In this document: piece after piece, positions 33,599-44,187 of the stretch
How the letters are laid out: each line of letters opens with the position of its first letter
How positions within the stretch are numbered: position 1 is the first letter of the stretch
Assembly (NCBI GenBank): GCA_020881915.1
Contig: JAJFPB010000002.1
Location: forward strand, 2,604,001 to 2,668,000
DNA length: 64,000 nt
Source of the DNA: Paramyrothecium sp. XJ0827
Lineage: Eukaryota > Ascomycota > Sordariomycetes > Hypocreales > Stachybotryaceae
Reading direction: 5' to 3'
Program-made: the position numbers and the translations under genes
Notes under the pieces: generated by a model
Told to the model about the DNA's origin: nothing
Database searches by the model: none
What the model saw: only the letters and a program-made list of their open reading frames with translations

Positions 33599-34861
33599 AT
33601 GTCCGACGACGAGGCTGATCCTGAGCTCCTGGCTCTTTTGCGGGAGCATCTCCACGGAAAACTCAAGCTCGAGGATGAGCCTGAAACGGGTGTCCTGCAG
33701 AGCGCAGAACATGTCTATGACAACGGCATCGATGTAGCCATTGACATGCGAGCGACTAAGAACGCCGCAGAGAGCATATTTGCCCAGATGCAGGAGAAGA
33801 ATTACTCTACCACCACTTGGGCCGAGCACCAGCTCCACCCCAAAACCAAGGATGAGAGCACCGTGGCTTTCATTTTCATCATGGACCTCCTGAACTTCTC
33901 CTTCTGGTCTGAACTCCCAGACGAGGAGCGTTACGCAGTTGAATATAAGGGCAAGCGCTGGACAGGGTACTGGAGTTTAGTCGCCTCACTGCAAAGAGCC
34001 CTTGAAGAAGGTAGCTTCAGAAACCCCATGCCTTGCCAGCAGCTCCAGCACTAACCCATCCAGGCATACCGATCACCGATCCTCACTTCTGGCAAAGCGA
34101 AGAGGAGTGTACTCTGGAGTCACTTAGGCACGTCTTCCGGTCATGCACGGAGGAGGAGATGCCTCTGCTCCAGGAGCGCTTAGACTGCTTGAAAGAGTCT
34201 GGGCGAGTTCTTTACGAGGTACGGCTGCTCCTCTATATTTTCCTTGGAATCAGGTCCTGACCGCCATCTCCAGCACTATGAGTGCTCCTTTGTCAATGTA
34301 ATCGCCGCTGCTGAAGGCTCCGCTGCACGCCTGGTCAACATTCTTGCACGAGACTTTGCCTGTTTTCGTGACGAGCACAAGTTCGAGGGCACGCGCAAGC
34401 CCATCCGTCTTCTCAAGCGAGCCCAGATCCTGGTCGCCGACCTGTGGGCTTGTTTCAATGGCGAATCGTACGGTGCATTCCGGGACATTGACAAGATAAC
34501 CATGTTTGCCGACTATAGAATTCCTCAAATCCTGATATCCCTGGGCGCGCTTTACTGTAGTCCCTCGGTGGCGACCACCATCCAAGACAAACGAATTATT
34601 GAGAGTGGAAGTCCTTGGGAGGTTCAGCTGAGAGGTAAGGCAAACGCTAACCCAATGATGTTTGTGTCTGGCTGACCAAATGTAACAGCTTGTAGCATCT
34701 GGTGTGTTGAGCTTATCCGGCGGGAGATTGTCAAGGCGCATCCTGATACCCATGTAAATGCCATATTAATTGACTTCTTCTTGTATGACACAATGAAGGA
34801 AATGGAGGCTGCGGGCAAGGAACAGTTCCCGCACCATCGTACAAGGAGTATTTGGTATTAA
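33599..34861 (+). CDS. QNG1: Queuosine 5'-phosphate N-glycosylase/hydrolase (queuosine salvage, DUF2419)
   Basis: Four exons (33599–34010, 34064–34218, 34274–34634, 34689–34861) give 366 residues, close to the family's usual length. Blocks typical of the queuosine-salvage family are visible: FIFIMDLLNFSFWSE, RWTGYWSLVASL, SFVNVIAAAEGSAARLVNIL, KRAQILVADLWACF, and DITMFADYR-type sequence (DKITMFADYRIPQ), ending in DFFLYDTMKEM. The enzyme frees queuine from queuosine 5'-phosphate so that the base can be used by tRNA-guanine transglycosylase; fungi do not make queuine and rely on salvage. It probably acts in the cytosol; no targeting signal is seen. Exon 3 was started at CAC TAT because only that acceptor keeps phase. 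Confidence 0.88.
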
Positions 34862-35083
34862 ACTAGAATCCAATACGTAGAACTAGAATATGCATAAAGA
34901 GACGGAATAGGTGGCTAGAAGGACTCCTTAGGCCAGTCCACGAGCGCTTTGCATTCGGATCAAAATATTCTTTACATTATAAAACACTGCCATTGCAACG
35001 CCTAGTCCTGCCCAAACGCCGACACTCCCATCTCATTCCACATAAATACAGCACAAAACTTCTCAGCAAGTTCGCTGCAGATC

Positions 35084-35769
35084 TCAAGCTCCCGCCGCCG
35101 CAGCGTTGAGGATGTGGTCCATATGGGCGGTCTGAAAGCCAGCGGTTTCCTTCTTGTCTTCTTTTAGAAGCACGGCAAGCACCTCCACAGGTGGTTTGAG
35201 GCCGAGCCGCTCAGCCCTCTGCCATCGCTTAAGGCGAGAAATACCAACGCAAGGCTAGAAGTAAGGTGTTAGTCTTTCAATTCTTTCAGAAGCACGAAGC
35301 TAAATTCTGCTGCACAAAATCCTCTGTCGAGAAGAGTACTTACCCCGTACTGCGAGCTCACATCGAAATACCTCAAGACCTTCTCGCTCAAGTCTAGATC
35401 CTGCTGGTGCACCCGTGGTGCGATCCGTTGGCTCTCAATATTCCTCCAGTACTTTTTGATCTGCGCATCGGTGATCTTTTCTGCATTCTTCTCTGCCTCC
35501 GACTTCTCCGGCACCACTGGTGTACTTGGCGCAGCTTCGACGTCTTCCTCGGGCTCCAAGGCATCCACCACGACTTCCTTGACGTCTTCTTCCACTGGGC
35601 TGGTCACATCGGCTGGGTCGACCTTGGCAACAGACGGAGAGACGATGGCCTTTTTGGTGTCCCGTGGTACATTTTTGGTAACCCTATGAGCGAAGCTGAT
35701 GGTCGACTGTCCTTTCGTAGGGCCACTTCGTGCCTTCGCACTGCCCGCAGAACGTCTGGTAGTGGGCAT
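35084..35769 (-). CDS. POLD4: DNA polymerase delta subunit 4 (p12/Cdm1)
   Basis: Two exons (35769–35344 and 35254–35084) encode 198 residues. An N-terminal QSTISFAHR near residue 20 resembles a PIP box, which binds PCNA. A long acidic Val/Glu/Pro linker follows. The C-terminal module is diagnostic: YWRNIESQRIAPRVHQQDL, EKVLRYFDVSSQYGPC, GISRLKRWQRAERLGLKPP, EVLAVLL. p12 stabilises Pol delta and tunes its fidelity and PCNA binding. The first in-frame ATG is used; the longer frame starts with TTG. The upstream region has a TTTGGCGGGG (E2F/SBF-like) and an ACGCG at 36001–36017. Confidence 0.9.
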
Positions 35770-36242
35770 GGTTGAGCTGGGTGGTTCGCTAACTGCAATT
35801 GAAAGCGCCTGAAATTGGTGAACGGGGATAGCAATTCGCAAATAAGGTAGTTCAGTACACTAATTGCTGAAAGAGGGTACGTGTAGTTTATTTGAGTAAT
35901 CAAGTCAATGAGAAGTGGATGAGAGAATGGTTGGTTGAGGTGTGCGTGAACAAGCTGATGAGTGGCCTATGACGAGATTGGGTCACTCTCAAACAGCCAT
36001 TTTGGCGGGGCAACGCGAGATTGAAACGACATCACGTGATACATGTAAAACCACATTCCAGAGCGGTACGTAGCCTCAAGGTTGGCAAAATGTCGTGAGC
36101 GTACCGGCATCACTGCGTGGATTATTGCAACAATTTGCTCCCAGGAAATGTTTCTGATAGATGGTCCAACCCTTAGGTATATTGCCTGACGATGAGGTAC
36201 AGGTCTAGTTCACACCTCAATTTTCTTGCGTTGCCTGAAGCT
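35770..36242. promoter_or_regulatory. POLD4 upstream region with cell-cycle-type motifs
   Basis: About 470 bp. TTTGGCGGGG at 36001–36010 and ACGCG at 36013–36017 lie about 240 bp upstream of the start. A 10-bp palindrome ATCACGTGAT is at 36031–36040. These resemble E2F/MBF and bHLH sites; assignment is by motif only. Confidence 0.4.
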
Positions 36243-37366
36243 TTAACTCCCCGTGGCTTCACGATAGAATGAGAGGCTCCTATTCGCGCCCGCTGTGCAG
36301 AACATCTCACTCCTGCCAGTCTTAGGCAGCCACTTCACCGACCACAAAGCCTTATCCGTCTCGCTATGCGTAGCGACGCAGGCGCTTCGCTCAATGGACC
36401 AAACCTTGACCTTGCCATCCATTGATCCGCTCAGGAGAAATTCGCCGGTGTCACTCCAGTCGATAGTTGTAATCCACGACGAGTGACCAGTAAGATTGAC
36501 CACATGCTCACCATGCTTCATATCGTATAGGGCAATGATCCCAGCATCGCCAGCTGCTGCGAGCCTCGTATTGCCCGGCGAGAATGCGACGGCTCGCACG
36601 GGCTTGGCCAGGCCTGTTGTTTGTGAGCATTTTGCCGGTTAAGAAGGGAGAATGGGGCACACACCAGACAGAGAATAGAGGATTCGGCCAGTGTCGTTGT
36701 TGAAAATATAAACCGCTCCATTCTGGTGGCCGCTGGCTGTGTACTTGCCATCGCGGCTGAGGTCCACGCACATGCCGAAGCTCCCTGACCCGGCACTTCC
36801 CGTCTCGTACTCACGAATCTTGGGCTTCTTTGGGTCCGCCACGTCGTACACGTTTATCCTGCCGTCGACGGTGGTTGTGGCAAGGAACCCGCCATCCTCG
36901 CTCAGCGCGAGCGCCCAAACCTCACCAGCCTTGGTCGCCGAGCGAGGGACTTCGCCTTCCAGGCTCCATTCTCCAGTGTCTTGGTTCAAAGCCCAGACCT
37001 TGACTTCGCCCCCAAAACCAGCGCTGGCGGCAAAGCGGCCGTTTCTCGAGGCGCTGATGTGGTGGCAGCCGAGTTTGTGAGCGTCAGAGATGGACTGCTT
37101 CAGGGGGAAGGACGGATCAGTCGTGTCATGGACATGAAGCGTAGATGATCCGCTCGCTGAAAGCAGAGCTCTAGGTGTTGCAGCCACTGAGAATATGTCG
37201 GTGATGTGGGCTGAGGATGAGTTAGACCTTGATGCTCTAGAGATTTGGAAACCGTAGCGACGGCGGGGTACAAACCGTTGTCCACCGTATGTACAGTCAA
37301 GTATTGCTTGGACTGGATGTTGCATTAGTAGGAACCTCGTCGAAGCTGGTCACTGAACTGACCATG
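36243..37366 (-). CDS. SKI8: SKI complex / meiotic WD40 protein Ski8
   Basis: Four exons: a start-codon-only exon (37366–37364), 37312–37276, 37210–36665 and 36613–36243, giving 318 residues. The N-terminus reads SKQYLTVHTVDNAH then TDIFSVA, a Ski8 signature, which explains the tiny first exons. WD40 repeats run to the end (VKVWAL, INVYDV, FAFSPGNTRL-type, TTIDWSDTGEFLLSGSMDGKVKVW). Ski8 joins Ski2–Ski3 in cytosolic 3'–5' mRNA decay with the exosome; in several fungi it also promotes meiotic double-strand breaks with Spo11. An alternative start at the ATG within 37320–37330 gives a different frame and is rejected. Confidence 0.88.
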
Positions 37367-37810
37367 ACTGGCGACCTGCAAATCGAACCTGTCGTGATCG
37401 ATGTTGGGTGGAGGAAAGATGGTGGTGACTTCACAGCTTGGATAGTGGGGTTTTGATGTCACGACCACGCTCGCACTTTGTATCCTCACCTACGCCCTCG
37501 ACTTGAAACAGACACTCAGAGCTCTGGCAATGCGAATTATTTTTGACACAAACCGGTGTCTATTTTTGTGTCAAATGAATATTTTTGCACGTATTTGAGA
37601 TTGATGTTTGGTAGTTCAACGCTTATTCAAATCTTGCTTATATGGGGAACCCTTCGGCTTTGAAGTTGCCTTGCATAGAGGCTTTTGAAATAGTCTACAC
37701 GGGCATTCAGAGCCCACCAACGCCAAAAGTATGCACGATCCTCCCTAAAGTCAAATATACAATGTTCTGATACATGAGATATCTATGCATGATCTTCGTG
37801 AACGTGCTTC
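37367..37810. other. Intergenic region SKI8 promoter / MRPL32 3' end
   Basis: About 440 bp. Contains a near inverted repeat of TTTTTGACACAAA and TTTTTGTGTCAAA at about 37541–37575. No gene is supported. Confidence 0.45.
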
Positions 37811-38260
37811 CTACAGTATCTTGTCCATATTGTCATTGGGGTTGTCCTGGCGCCATATTTGCTTCATCTCTGAACAAAGGTGTCAGCAGCTAGTCGGTTA
37901 ATAGTGTTTGAAGCGTAACTCACCAGCCAAGCAGTGGTGACAGATTCGGTGCGTCCGCTTTGTCTGTCCGCAGCCGGGGCATTTGCAGAGGTTGTTGACA
38001 TCCTTCAGGGCCTTGCCAGCCATTTGCCTGTGCCTCTTCCGCGAATGCGACGTCTTCTTCTTCGGAACCGCTCGCAGGACCGAGTCCCATATGTCATCAA
38101 GAAGAGCCGGAATGTTAAGGCTCAAGCCGGGCAAAGCGATTGAGAGCGTCGGGAAGAGCTGAGGCGTGGCAAGTCGAGTGTAGAGAGTAGCCCATCGAGA
38201 GGAGGCAAGGACGGTCGGGGACGAGAGTCGGGGGAAAAGGGTCGCGCTGATGGCCGCCAT
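37811..38260 (-). CDS. MRPL32: Mitochondrial large-subunit ribosomal protein bL32m
   Basis: Two exons (38260–37924 and 37869–37811) encode 131 residues. The N-terminal 60 residues are Ser/Leu/Arg-rich and act as a presequence with a possible cleavage before the mature domain. The mature part starts with the family's AVPKKKTSHSRKRHRQMAGK and carries a zinc ribbon: CPGCGQTKRTHRICHHC (CxxC...CxxC). It is assembled into the mitoribosomal large subunit; in yeast its maturation by the m-AAA protease gates assembly. It diverges from the septin gene with 840 bp between the starts. Confidence 0.92.
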
Positions 38261-39102
38261 GGTGGTCTGGTAGAAGAGTATCCGAATTATTGAAGCGATT
38301 GGGGTTTCCGAGTGCCCAGCGAAGCAGCGCAGTGGCTCAAAGAAGCGTCAAGAATTTCCAACAGGCCTTGAGGTGCGGTCAGGTTCTTCGGCAGATGCAC
38401 AACTGTCCGTATCGTTACAATTGATGCTGTCCGCACAGTTGCCCAGGTACCGATGGCTGATTTGGAGTGGAACAGACTGAATGTCAGCTCTTCGTCGCGA
38501 TGGTGAAGTGAGTTCGCGTAACCGTCACTCAAAAGTCTGCACGGCTGGCTAATCCTCCAAAATACCACCCGCGACAGTGGACAATGCTCGCAAAAGATTG
38601 AGATCAGGTCAGGTGCCGGCCAGCCAATCAGGAGCGTGGGTCAGGTACCATGGGGCACGGACGGTACTTGGCCAATTGCCCAGCTCCATCAGACCCAGAA
38701 GCCGCCCTTCAAGTCCCATCTTGTCTGGCTCCCCCCTTTCTTGGTCCCTGCGCTGCACCTCCCCCCCCCCCGGACCACTGAAATTATTGCTTGCTGTTGG
38801 CAGGAAACAGTCGGGTGTGCCTGTGCCTGTCTGTACCTTACCTTACCTTAAACTCCAAACCACGACCCGTGCCCAAAAAGTTCCTTCTTCGGCTTCCACT
38901 ACGTCGCTGTCCGGATCTCTCAACATCAGACACTACGCGACCCTCCGTCCGACCGATTGATCGATCCAATTGCAGGTGTCATTTTTAATCTAGCCGCCTT
39001 TCTTGGAATACCGACCGACGATTCATCACAGCTTCTTCACGTAGCACTCCGTACACGTTACCCAGTCACTTCCATCCGTCTCAACCCCTTACACATTTCA
39101 AG
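38261..39102. other. Divergent promoter region MRPL32/CDC10
   Basis: About 840 bp. Holds an 11–12 base C tract near 38760 and an ACCTTACCTTACCTTAAA copy of the dispersed motif near 38835. No gene is supported. Confidence 0.5.
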
Positions 39103-40255
39103 ATGGCCAGCACTATCTTTCCCAAGAGCCACGTCGGCTTCGACAGCATCACGTCTCAAATCGAGCGCAAGCTCCTGAAGCGCGGCTTTCAGTTCAACGT
39201 CATTTGCGTCGGTCAGTCTCCCGTGCGACTAATGCGAGGCCTCTCCCGTGGCTTCATACTGGGCTCGCAACATTCTTGACTAACTCATCTCCTGCCTTTA
39301 GGCCAAACTGGTCTCGGCAAGTCCACTCTGATCAACACCATCTTCGCGTCGCACCTCATCGATTCCAAGGGTCGTCTGCAGCCCGAAGAGCCCATCCGCT
39401 CGACCACCGAGATTCAGGCTGTCTCCCATCTCATCGAGGAGAACGGTGTTCGTCTGAGGCTCAACATCGTCGACACGCCTGGCTATGGCGATCTCGTCAA
39501 CAACGACCGCTGCTGGGACCCCATCGTCAAGTACATCAAGGATCAGCACTCCGCGTACCTGCGAAAGGAGCTCACCGCGCAGCGAGAGCGTTACATCCCC
39601 GACACCCGTATCCACTGCTGTCTGTTCTTCATTCAGCCCTCCGGACACTCCCTGAAGCCCATCGATATTGTCGTTCTCAAGAAGCTTTCCGACGTCGTCA
39701 ATGTTGTCCCTGTCATCGCCAAGGCCGACACTCTGACTGTTGAGGAGCGACAGATCTTCAAGGAGCGTATCAAGGAGGAGTTTGCTTTCCACAACCTCAA
39801 GATGTTCCCGTACGATAACGAGGAGTTTGACGACGAGGAACGTGCTTTGAATGGACAAATCAAGGTACAGTGAAACCCAACAAGCTTACCGCGAAGACTT
39901 CGGAAACTAATCTGAGCAGAGCCTGGTCCCCTTCGCCGTTGTTGGATCCGAAAAGTCTATCATTGTCAACGGAAAACAGGTTCGCGGTCGTCAAAACCGA
40001 TGGGGTGTTATCAACGTTGAGGATGAGAGCCACTGCGAATTTGTTTACCTGCGCAACTTCCTTCTCCGCACCCACCTCCAGGACCTCATCGAGACCACTT
40101 CTCAGACTCACTACGAGACTTTCCGTGCCAAGCAGCTGCTGGCCTTGAAGGAGAGCAGCGCACACGCTGGTGGCGGTAGCAGCAGGCCCATCAGCCCCGC
40201 GGCTGACCGGGAGCTGAGCCGAAGCTCTCAAAGAATGACGATGAACGGCTATTAA
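39103..40255 (+). CDS. CDC10: Septin, Cdc10/AspD type
   Basis: Three exons (39103–39211, 39302–39864, 39920–40255) give 335 residues. The N-terminal VGFDSITSQIERKLLKRGFQFN segment matches Cdc10 best among septins. The P-loop GQTGLGKS is at residues 37–44, the G3 motif is DTPGYGD, and the G4 motif is AKAD. The septin unique element is in the C-terminal half (GRQNRWGVINVEDESHCEFVYLR). As in Cdc10, there is no long C-terminal coiled coil. Septins form heteromeric filaments at septa, branch points and tips. Confidence 0.93.
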
Positions 40256-40899
40256 ATAGCCACGACGGCCTGACCTGGTAAATCCGGGAAAAATTACGCG
40301 GCCATCAATTACCAAAGTGATTGGCGGCACTGGCTAATGGAGCTGAGAATCTCCAAGTCATTGCCTCATGAACAGTAGGCACTGATCCGTCCGTTTAAGT
40401 TTACTCCATTGTTTGTTAGCCTCTGTGTTTCTTTTCATGATCCTCTCACGATATCCACTAGGAAAGTGGCCGTTGAGGGGAGCAGAAGCAACCAATAATA
40501 CAGGGCGAAGGATCGCGAGGTGGCGCAAAAACAATATCATACCCTATCAATGTTGGAACGTGTGGAGGGGTGAGGCTGTCCTGAGCCTGAATTCTGGTGA
40601 CGCTCGTCATCCACTGGTCCGCCAGAATGTGTGCTTGTTACGCAATACCGTTTGTTTGACTGTTACCATACGAGCTTTGTTACTATTTCTTACGTTTTAA
40701 TTCCGCTGGCTATGCCTTTACGTTTTAGTTAGAGTCTATGCCATTTTATCCTATTCCCAGGAACCTTTTGGAGTCCAAGCCAACTATGCGAAGTCGTAGC
40801 AGTGTCCTAACAGAGTATCTAGGCATAAACGCGACAATACGCTTGCCTGCACTTCAAACAGTTCTGCAGACGCCGAGCTTCGGGGCAGGCTGGCGTTCA
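40256..40899. other. Convergent intergenic region CDC10/GUK1
   Basis: About 640 bp of 3' flanks. Plus-strand open frames at 40413 and 40738 show no family resemblance. Confidence 0.5.
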
Positions 40900-41775
40900 T
40901 CACAATTTTTTATACACAAAGTTCTCGAATGCTTCAAACGCTGCATGATCACTGATGATTGTCCCGTCGTGGACGCCAGGGAGCTGAGCAAACTCCATCT
41001 CCAATCTAGCCCTGGCAAGTCTCCTCTGGATGCTCTCTTCACTTTCCGTGCCGCGCCCGCGTAGCCGAGCCTCCAAGATATCAAAACTCGGTGGGGCGAC
41101 AAATAGGTAGCGAGCTAAGAGACCAGACTGTTTGACTTGCTTGATGCCCTGTTCATAGGTATCGACTAGTCAGTTCAGAAGATAATGGCGAAGCAGGCTT
41201 CCGGTGTAGCACCACGTCACACGAGAGTTGCAAAGTTTCCTACCTCCATTTCGATGTCTAGCAGCACGACACGGCCCTTCCTGGTTTGCTCCTCGATGGT
41301 CGATTTGCTCGTGCCGTAGCGATTGCCTCCGTACCTGGCGTGCTCAATGAAAGCATCCCGCGCGAGGAGCTCTGCAAACGTCTCACTGGTCACGAAGTGA
41401 TAATCGACGCCATCCTGCTCCCCGGGCCGAGGCGAGCGGGTCGTGTGCGAAACGGCAAGGGTGAAATCGTCCGGATGGCGTGCAAAGAGCTGCTTGCAGA
41501 GTGTGCTTTTGCCGACGCCCGAAGGGCCCGAGATGACGATGGGACGGCGGTCAGGAGGGGCTGGAAACAAACCCCATCGTTAATTCACATCAAGCGCTGG
41601 CAACCCGCACTGGGAAAAGCTTGGACGACGTCACATTGGTCGTGTGCGCCCACATGAGGATGGACGACCTACGGGCAGCGGTTACGTGCAAGAATCGCGG
41701 ACGGAACAGACTGGCGACACAGGGCGAGCTTCTGGCCGGGCCTATCGCTAGGGACAATGAAGGACGCAGCCACAT
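40900..41775 (-). CDS. GUK1: Guanylate kinase with predicted mitochondrial presequence
   Basis: Three exons (41775–41673, 41560–41244, 41148–40900) give 222 residues. The kinase core starts near residue 36: DRRPIVISGPSGVGKST (P-loop), then HTTRSPRPGE, DGVDYHFV, RYGTSKSTIEE and LLDIEME, all typical of guanylate kinase. It phosphorylates GMP to GDP using ATP. The only in-frame ATG found is in exon 1, whose 34 residues are basic, lack acidic residues and look like a matrix presequence (WLRPSLSLAIGPARSS...FRPRFLHVTAA). The donor GTAGGT at 41672 is good. The start context is weak (T at −3), so alternative first exons are possible. Confidence 0.85.
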
Positions 41776-44187
41776 GGACGATTGGAAAGAGCGTGCCCGC
41801 GCGTATCGTTACGGTTCGCAGCGTGTATGTCCGGGTCTCGACGTATAAGTGGCATAAGGTAGCACGTTTAAGTGAAGCTACCTCGACGCGAGTTCCAACA
41901 GGCAGTACTGTACTCTGTGACGAGCGAGAAGTAGATCTAGGCACACAAAAACGGTAGGCGGTGAAGAGACTTGATGGCTTTTCCATGGTCCAATCAACGG
42001 TGACGTCTTGGCGCGCCAACGTTGACACTAACGCAGGTACGCAATTCAAAAACTGGTGGCATTCCTTGCGCAATTTGACCACATTGGTAATTTTACCTTA
42101 ATTGGCCAAATCGTTGACAGTTGCTTGAAGGGACAAACAGTGAGAATTTGCGAGTGATGTAGAGCTGGCTGGCGCCTGGGTGTCTGAAATACGGCCCGAC
42201 GGTCAGAGACAACACGCACTAACAACGCTTTGTGGAGGTGTCTTGGCCAGGACAGAGAGTTGTATTTGGCCCTCCTCACTGCTACGATAGTGTGCATTGT
42301 CTTCTAATGAAAGCAAAAACATAGAAAGAGCAAGACTCATTCATATACCTTACCTATCAATTCAAGAATATAAGTCGCTTCCCCCTAGCAGCCGAGCCTT
42401 GCAGTCCGCCTTTCGGTTGCTCGTCGTTGCGGGAAGATAGCAGAAGTCTCGTTTGCTGTACGTGGGAAGCCCTTGTGGAGTCTGCCGAATCGCCGAGTTC
42501 GTTTCGTGAAACGAGGTCCCCAATTTCATTTCCCGCCGCTGCCGGTAGCCGCGCTGCCCTGCCTTTATGTTGGTAAATAGAGTGAACACGAGGACTCATA
42601 CGACACCTTCGTGATCCAAGCCATGATCGCGGCAAGCTTGATGCGTCGTGCACGAAGCCGCTGAACTGGAGCGGTCAATAACAACACGAGCTTTTTCAAA
42701 TGAGGCAGTGTGTCATGTATGGGTGTGACCAGCTGCGGCACCTTATTACCTCGCTGCGAGCCCCATTTCGGCTGCAATTTAATACGATATATTAGCCTGC
42801 AGCCGCTTCCCACACAGACAATTGTCCCACTAGAGTCCCCAGCTGCAGGGTCCTTGATTTCGGCCGGTCCCACAAACGCTCTAGCAACCAAGGCCCTAGA
42901 AAGACGAGGGGCGGTCCGTGGAAGCAACCAAAATGTTTCGAGGACGGTGACCTATGGTCGGAGCTAGCTTTTGTGGAAGAAGAGTCAATTTTGCCCACGG
43001 GTGCCAGAGGCCACGTGCGGTCCATAACAGGAAGGGGGTAGGTTTGTCAAGAAAAGACGAGACAGACGCGGACGCGTTGAAAGTGCATTCCTAAAGGCAT
43101 GCTCCATTCAATCATCAGAAGTATCCAACGGTGTGGGCAAGAATTGGACCTCTATGAACGGCATCGTTTAGACTGACGATGATGTGAGTGAATGGAGGGT
43201 CGCAAGTCGGCCGGCCCCCATTGGGTCCGGCGTTCAGGTATGATTGGGGCAGCCAACAGGACCAAATGAGGAGACGACTAGGGCCCTTTGCATCCTTGAA
43301 TCTTCAGGCACCGCAGGGAGCCCCCGTTCGAAGCCCATGTCACGGTAGCTTTAAAGTTGAGATGGGAGGTCGCGGTTGGTGCAACGTGCAGTCACCCCTG
43401 CATCACAGCGAGGGTCCATGCAGGAGCTGGGGGCCTGGGGCCGGTGGGCTGGCGGAAAACACTTCCCTCCATGTCTTGCCAGATGGCGAAATGCTGCCGC
43501 AAAGAAATGGAGCAAACAGCGGGTGGGTGCATGCAGGCTCCTCCTGTACGCGAGAGCCAGGGAAAGCTGCCCGTCTCACGAGGCACGCGCCGTCCTGGAA
43601 CTTCAGATGGGGCCACGGGGGCTAACTTGCTACCTTACCTTAGGTAGATTGGTAGGGCGCTCTGACCGGGGTGTTTGCGCACGTTTGGTCTGGTCTGAAG
43701 AGCTGGGCTTTGAATGAGGCGGGACTGGCCTCTTCTGACGTTGATACCCTTTTCGTATTTGAGGTTTCGAGTTCCTCTTTTACCCACACCCTTCGTGAGA
43801 GGCTCCTTTCTTCCTTCCCCTCCCCCATCGCCACGCTCTTTCCGGCAGACACTCGTTTCATCGTCCCAGGCCGTCGTCCCATTCGCTTTGCCCGTTTGTT
43901 CTGGAACAAGACAAAAGGCGAGCGCAAAAGCAGGCCGATTCACTTCCAGCCACTCCTTTGGACAAACAGCTTCACGAAAGCTCTATTTGCTTCTTCGCTT
44001 CTTGGCCAGCTCTTGTCTTTTCTCTATTTCTACCACTATTTCAGCTGTCATACACTGCAGATCCGCTGCTTCATACGCGACCAGCTCCCTTAATACCAAA
44101 TCAAACGGTCGTCGGCACAAAGGCCCGGTTCGCTCATTGCTTGAAAGGGGAACGTCCGGCTGCGAGTCTTAATTATTCCAAGTCACA
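41776..44187. other. Divergent region GUK1–GH72
   Basis: About 2.4 kb. Contains copies of the dispersed motif (ATAAGGTAGC near 41855, ATACCTTACC near 42345, TACCTTACCTTAGGTAG near 43633). The last 400 bp before the GH72 start are strongly CT-rich (about 43790–44060), a probable long leader. Several open frames at 42357–43025 give no domain match and are not called. Confidence 0.5.

Noticed and set aside
42357..43025. Overlapping minus- and plus-strand frames near 42.5 kb
   Set aside because: None shows a family pattern and they overlap each other on both strands.
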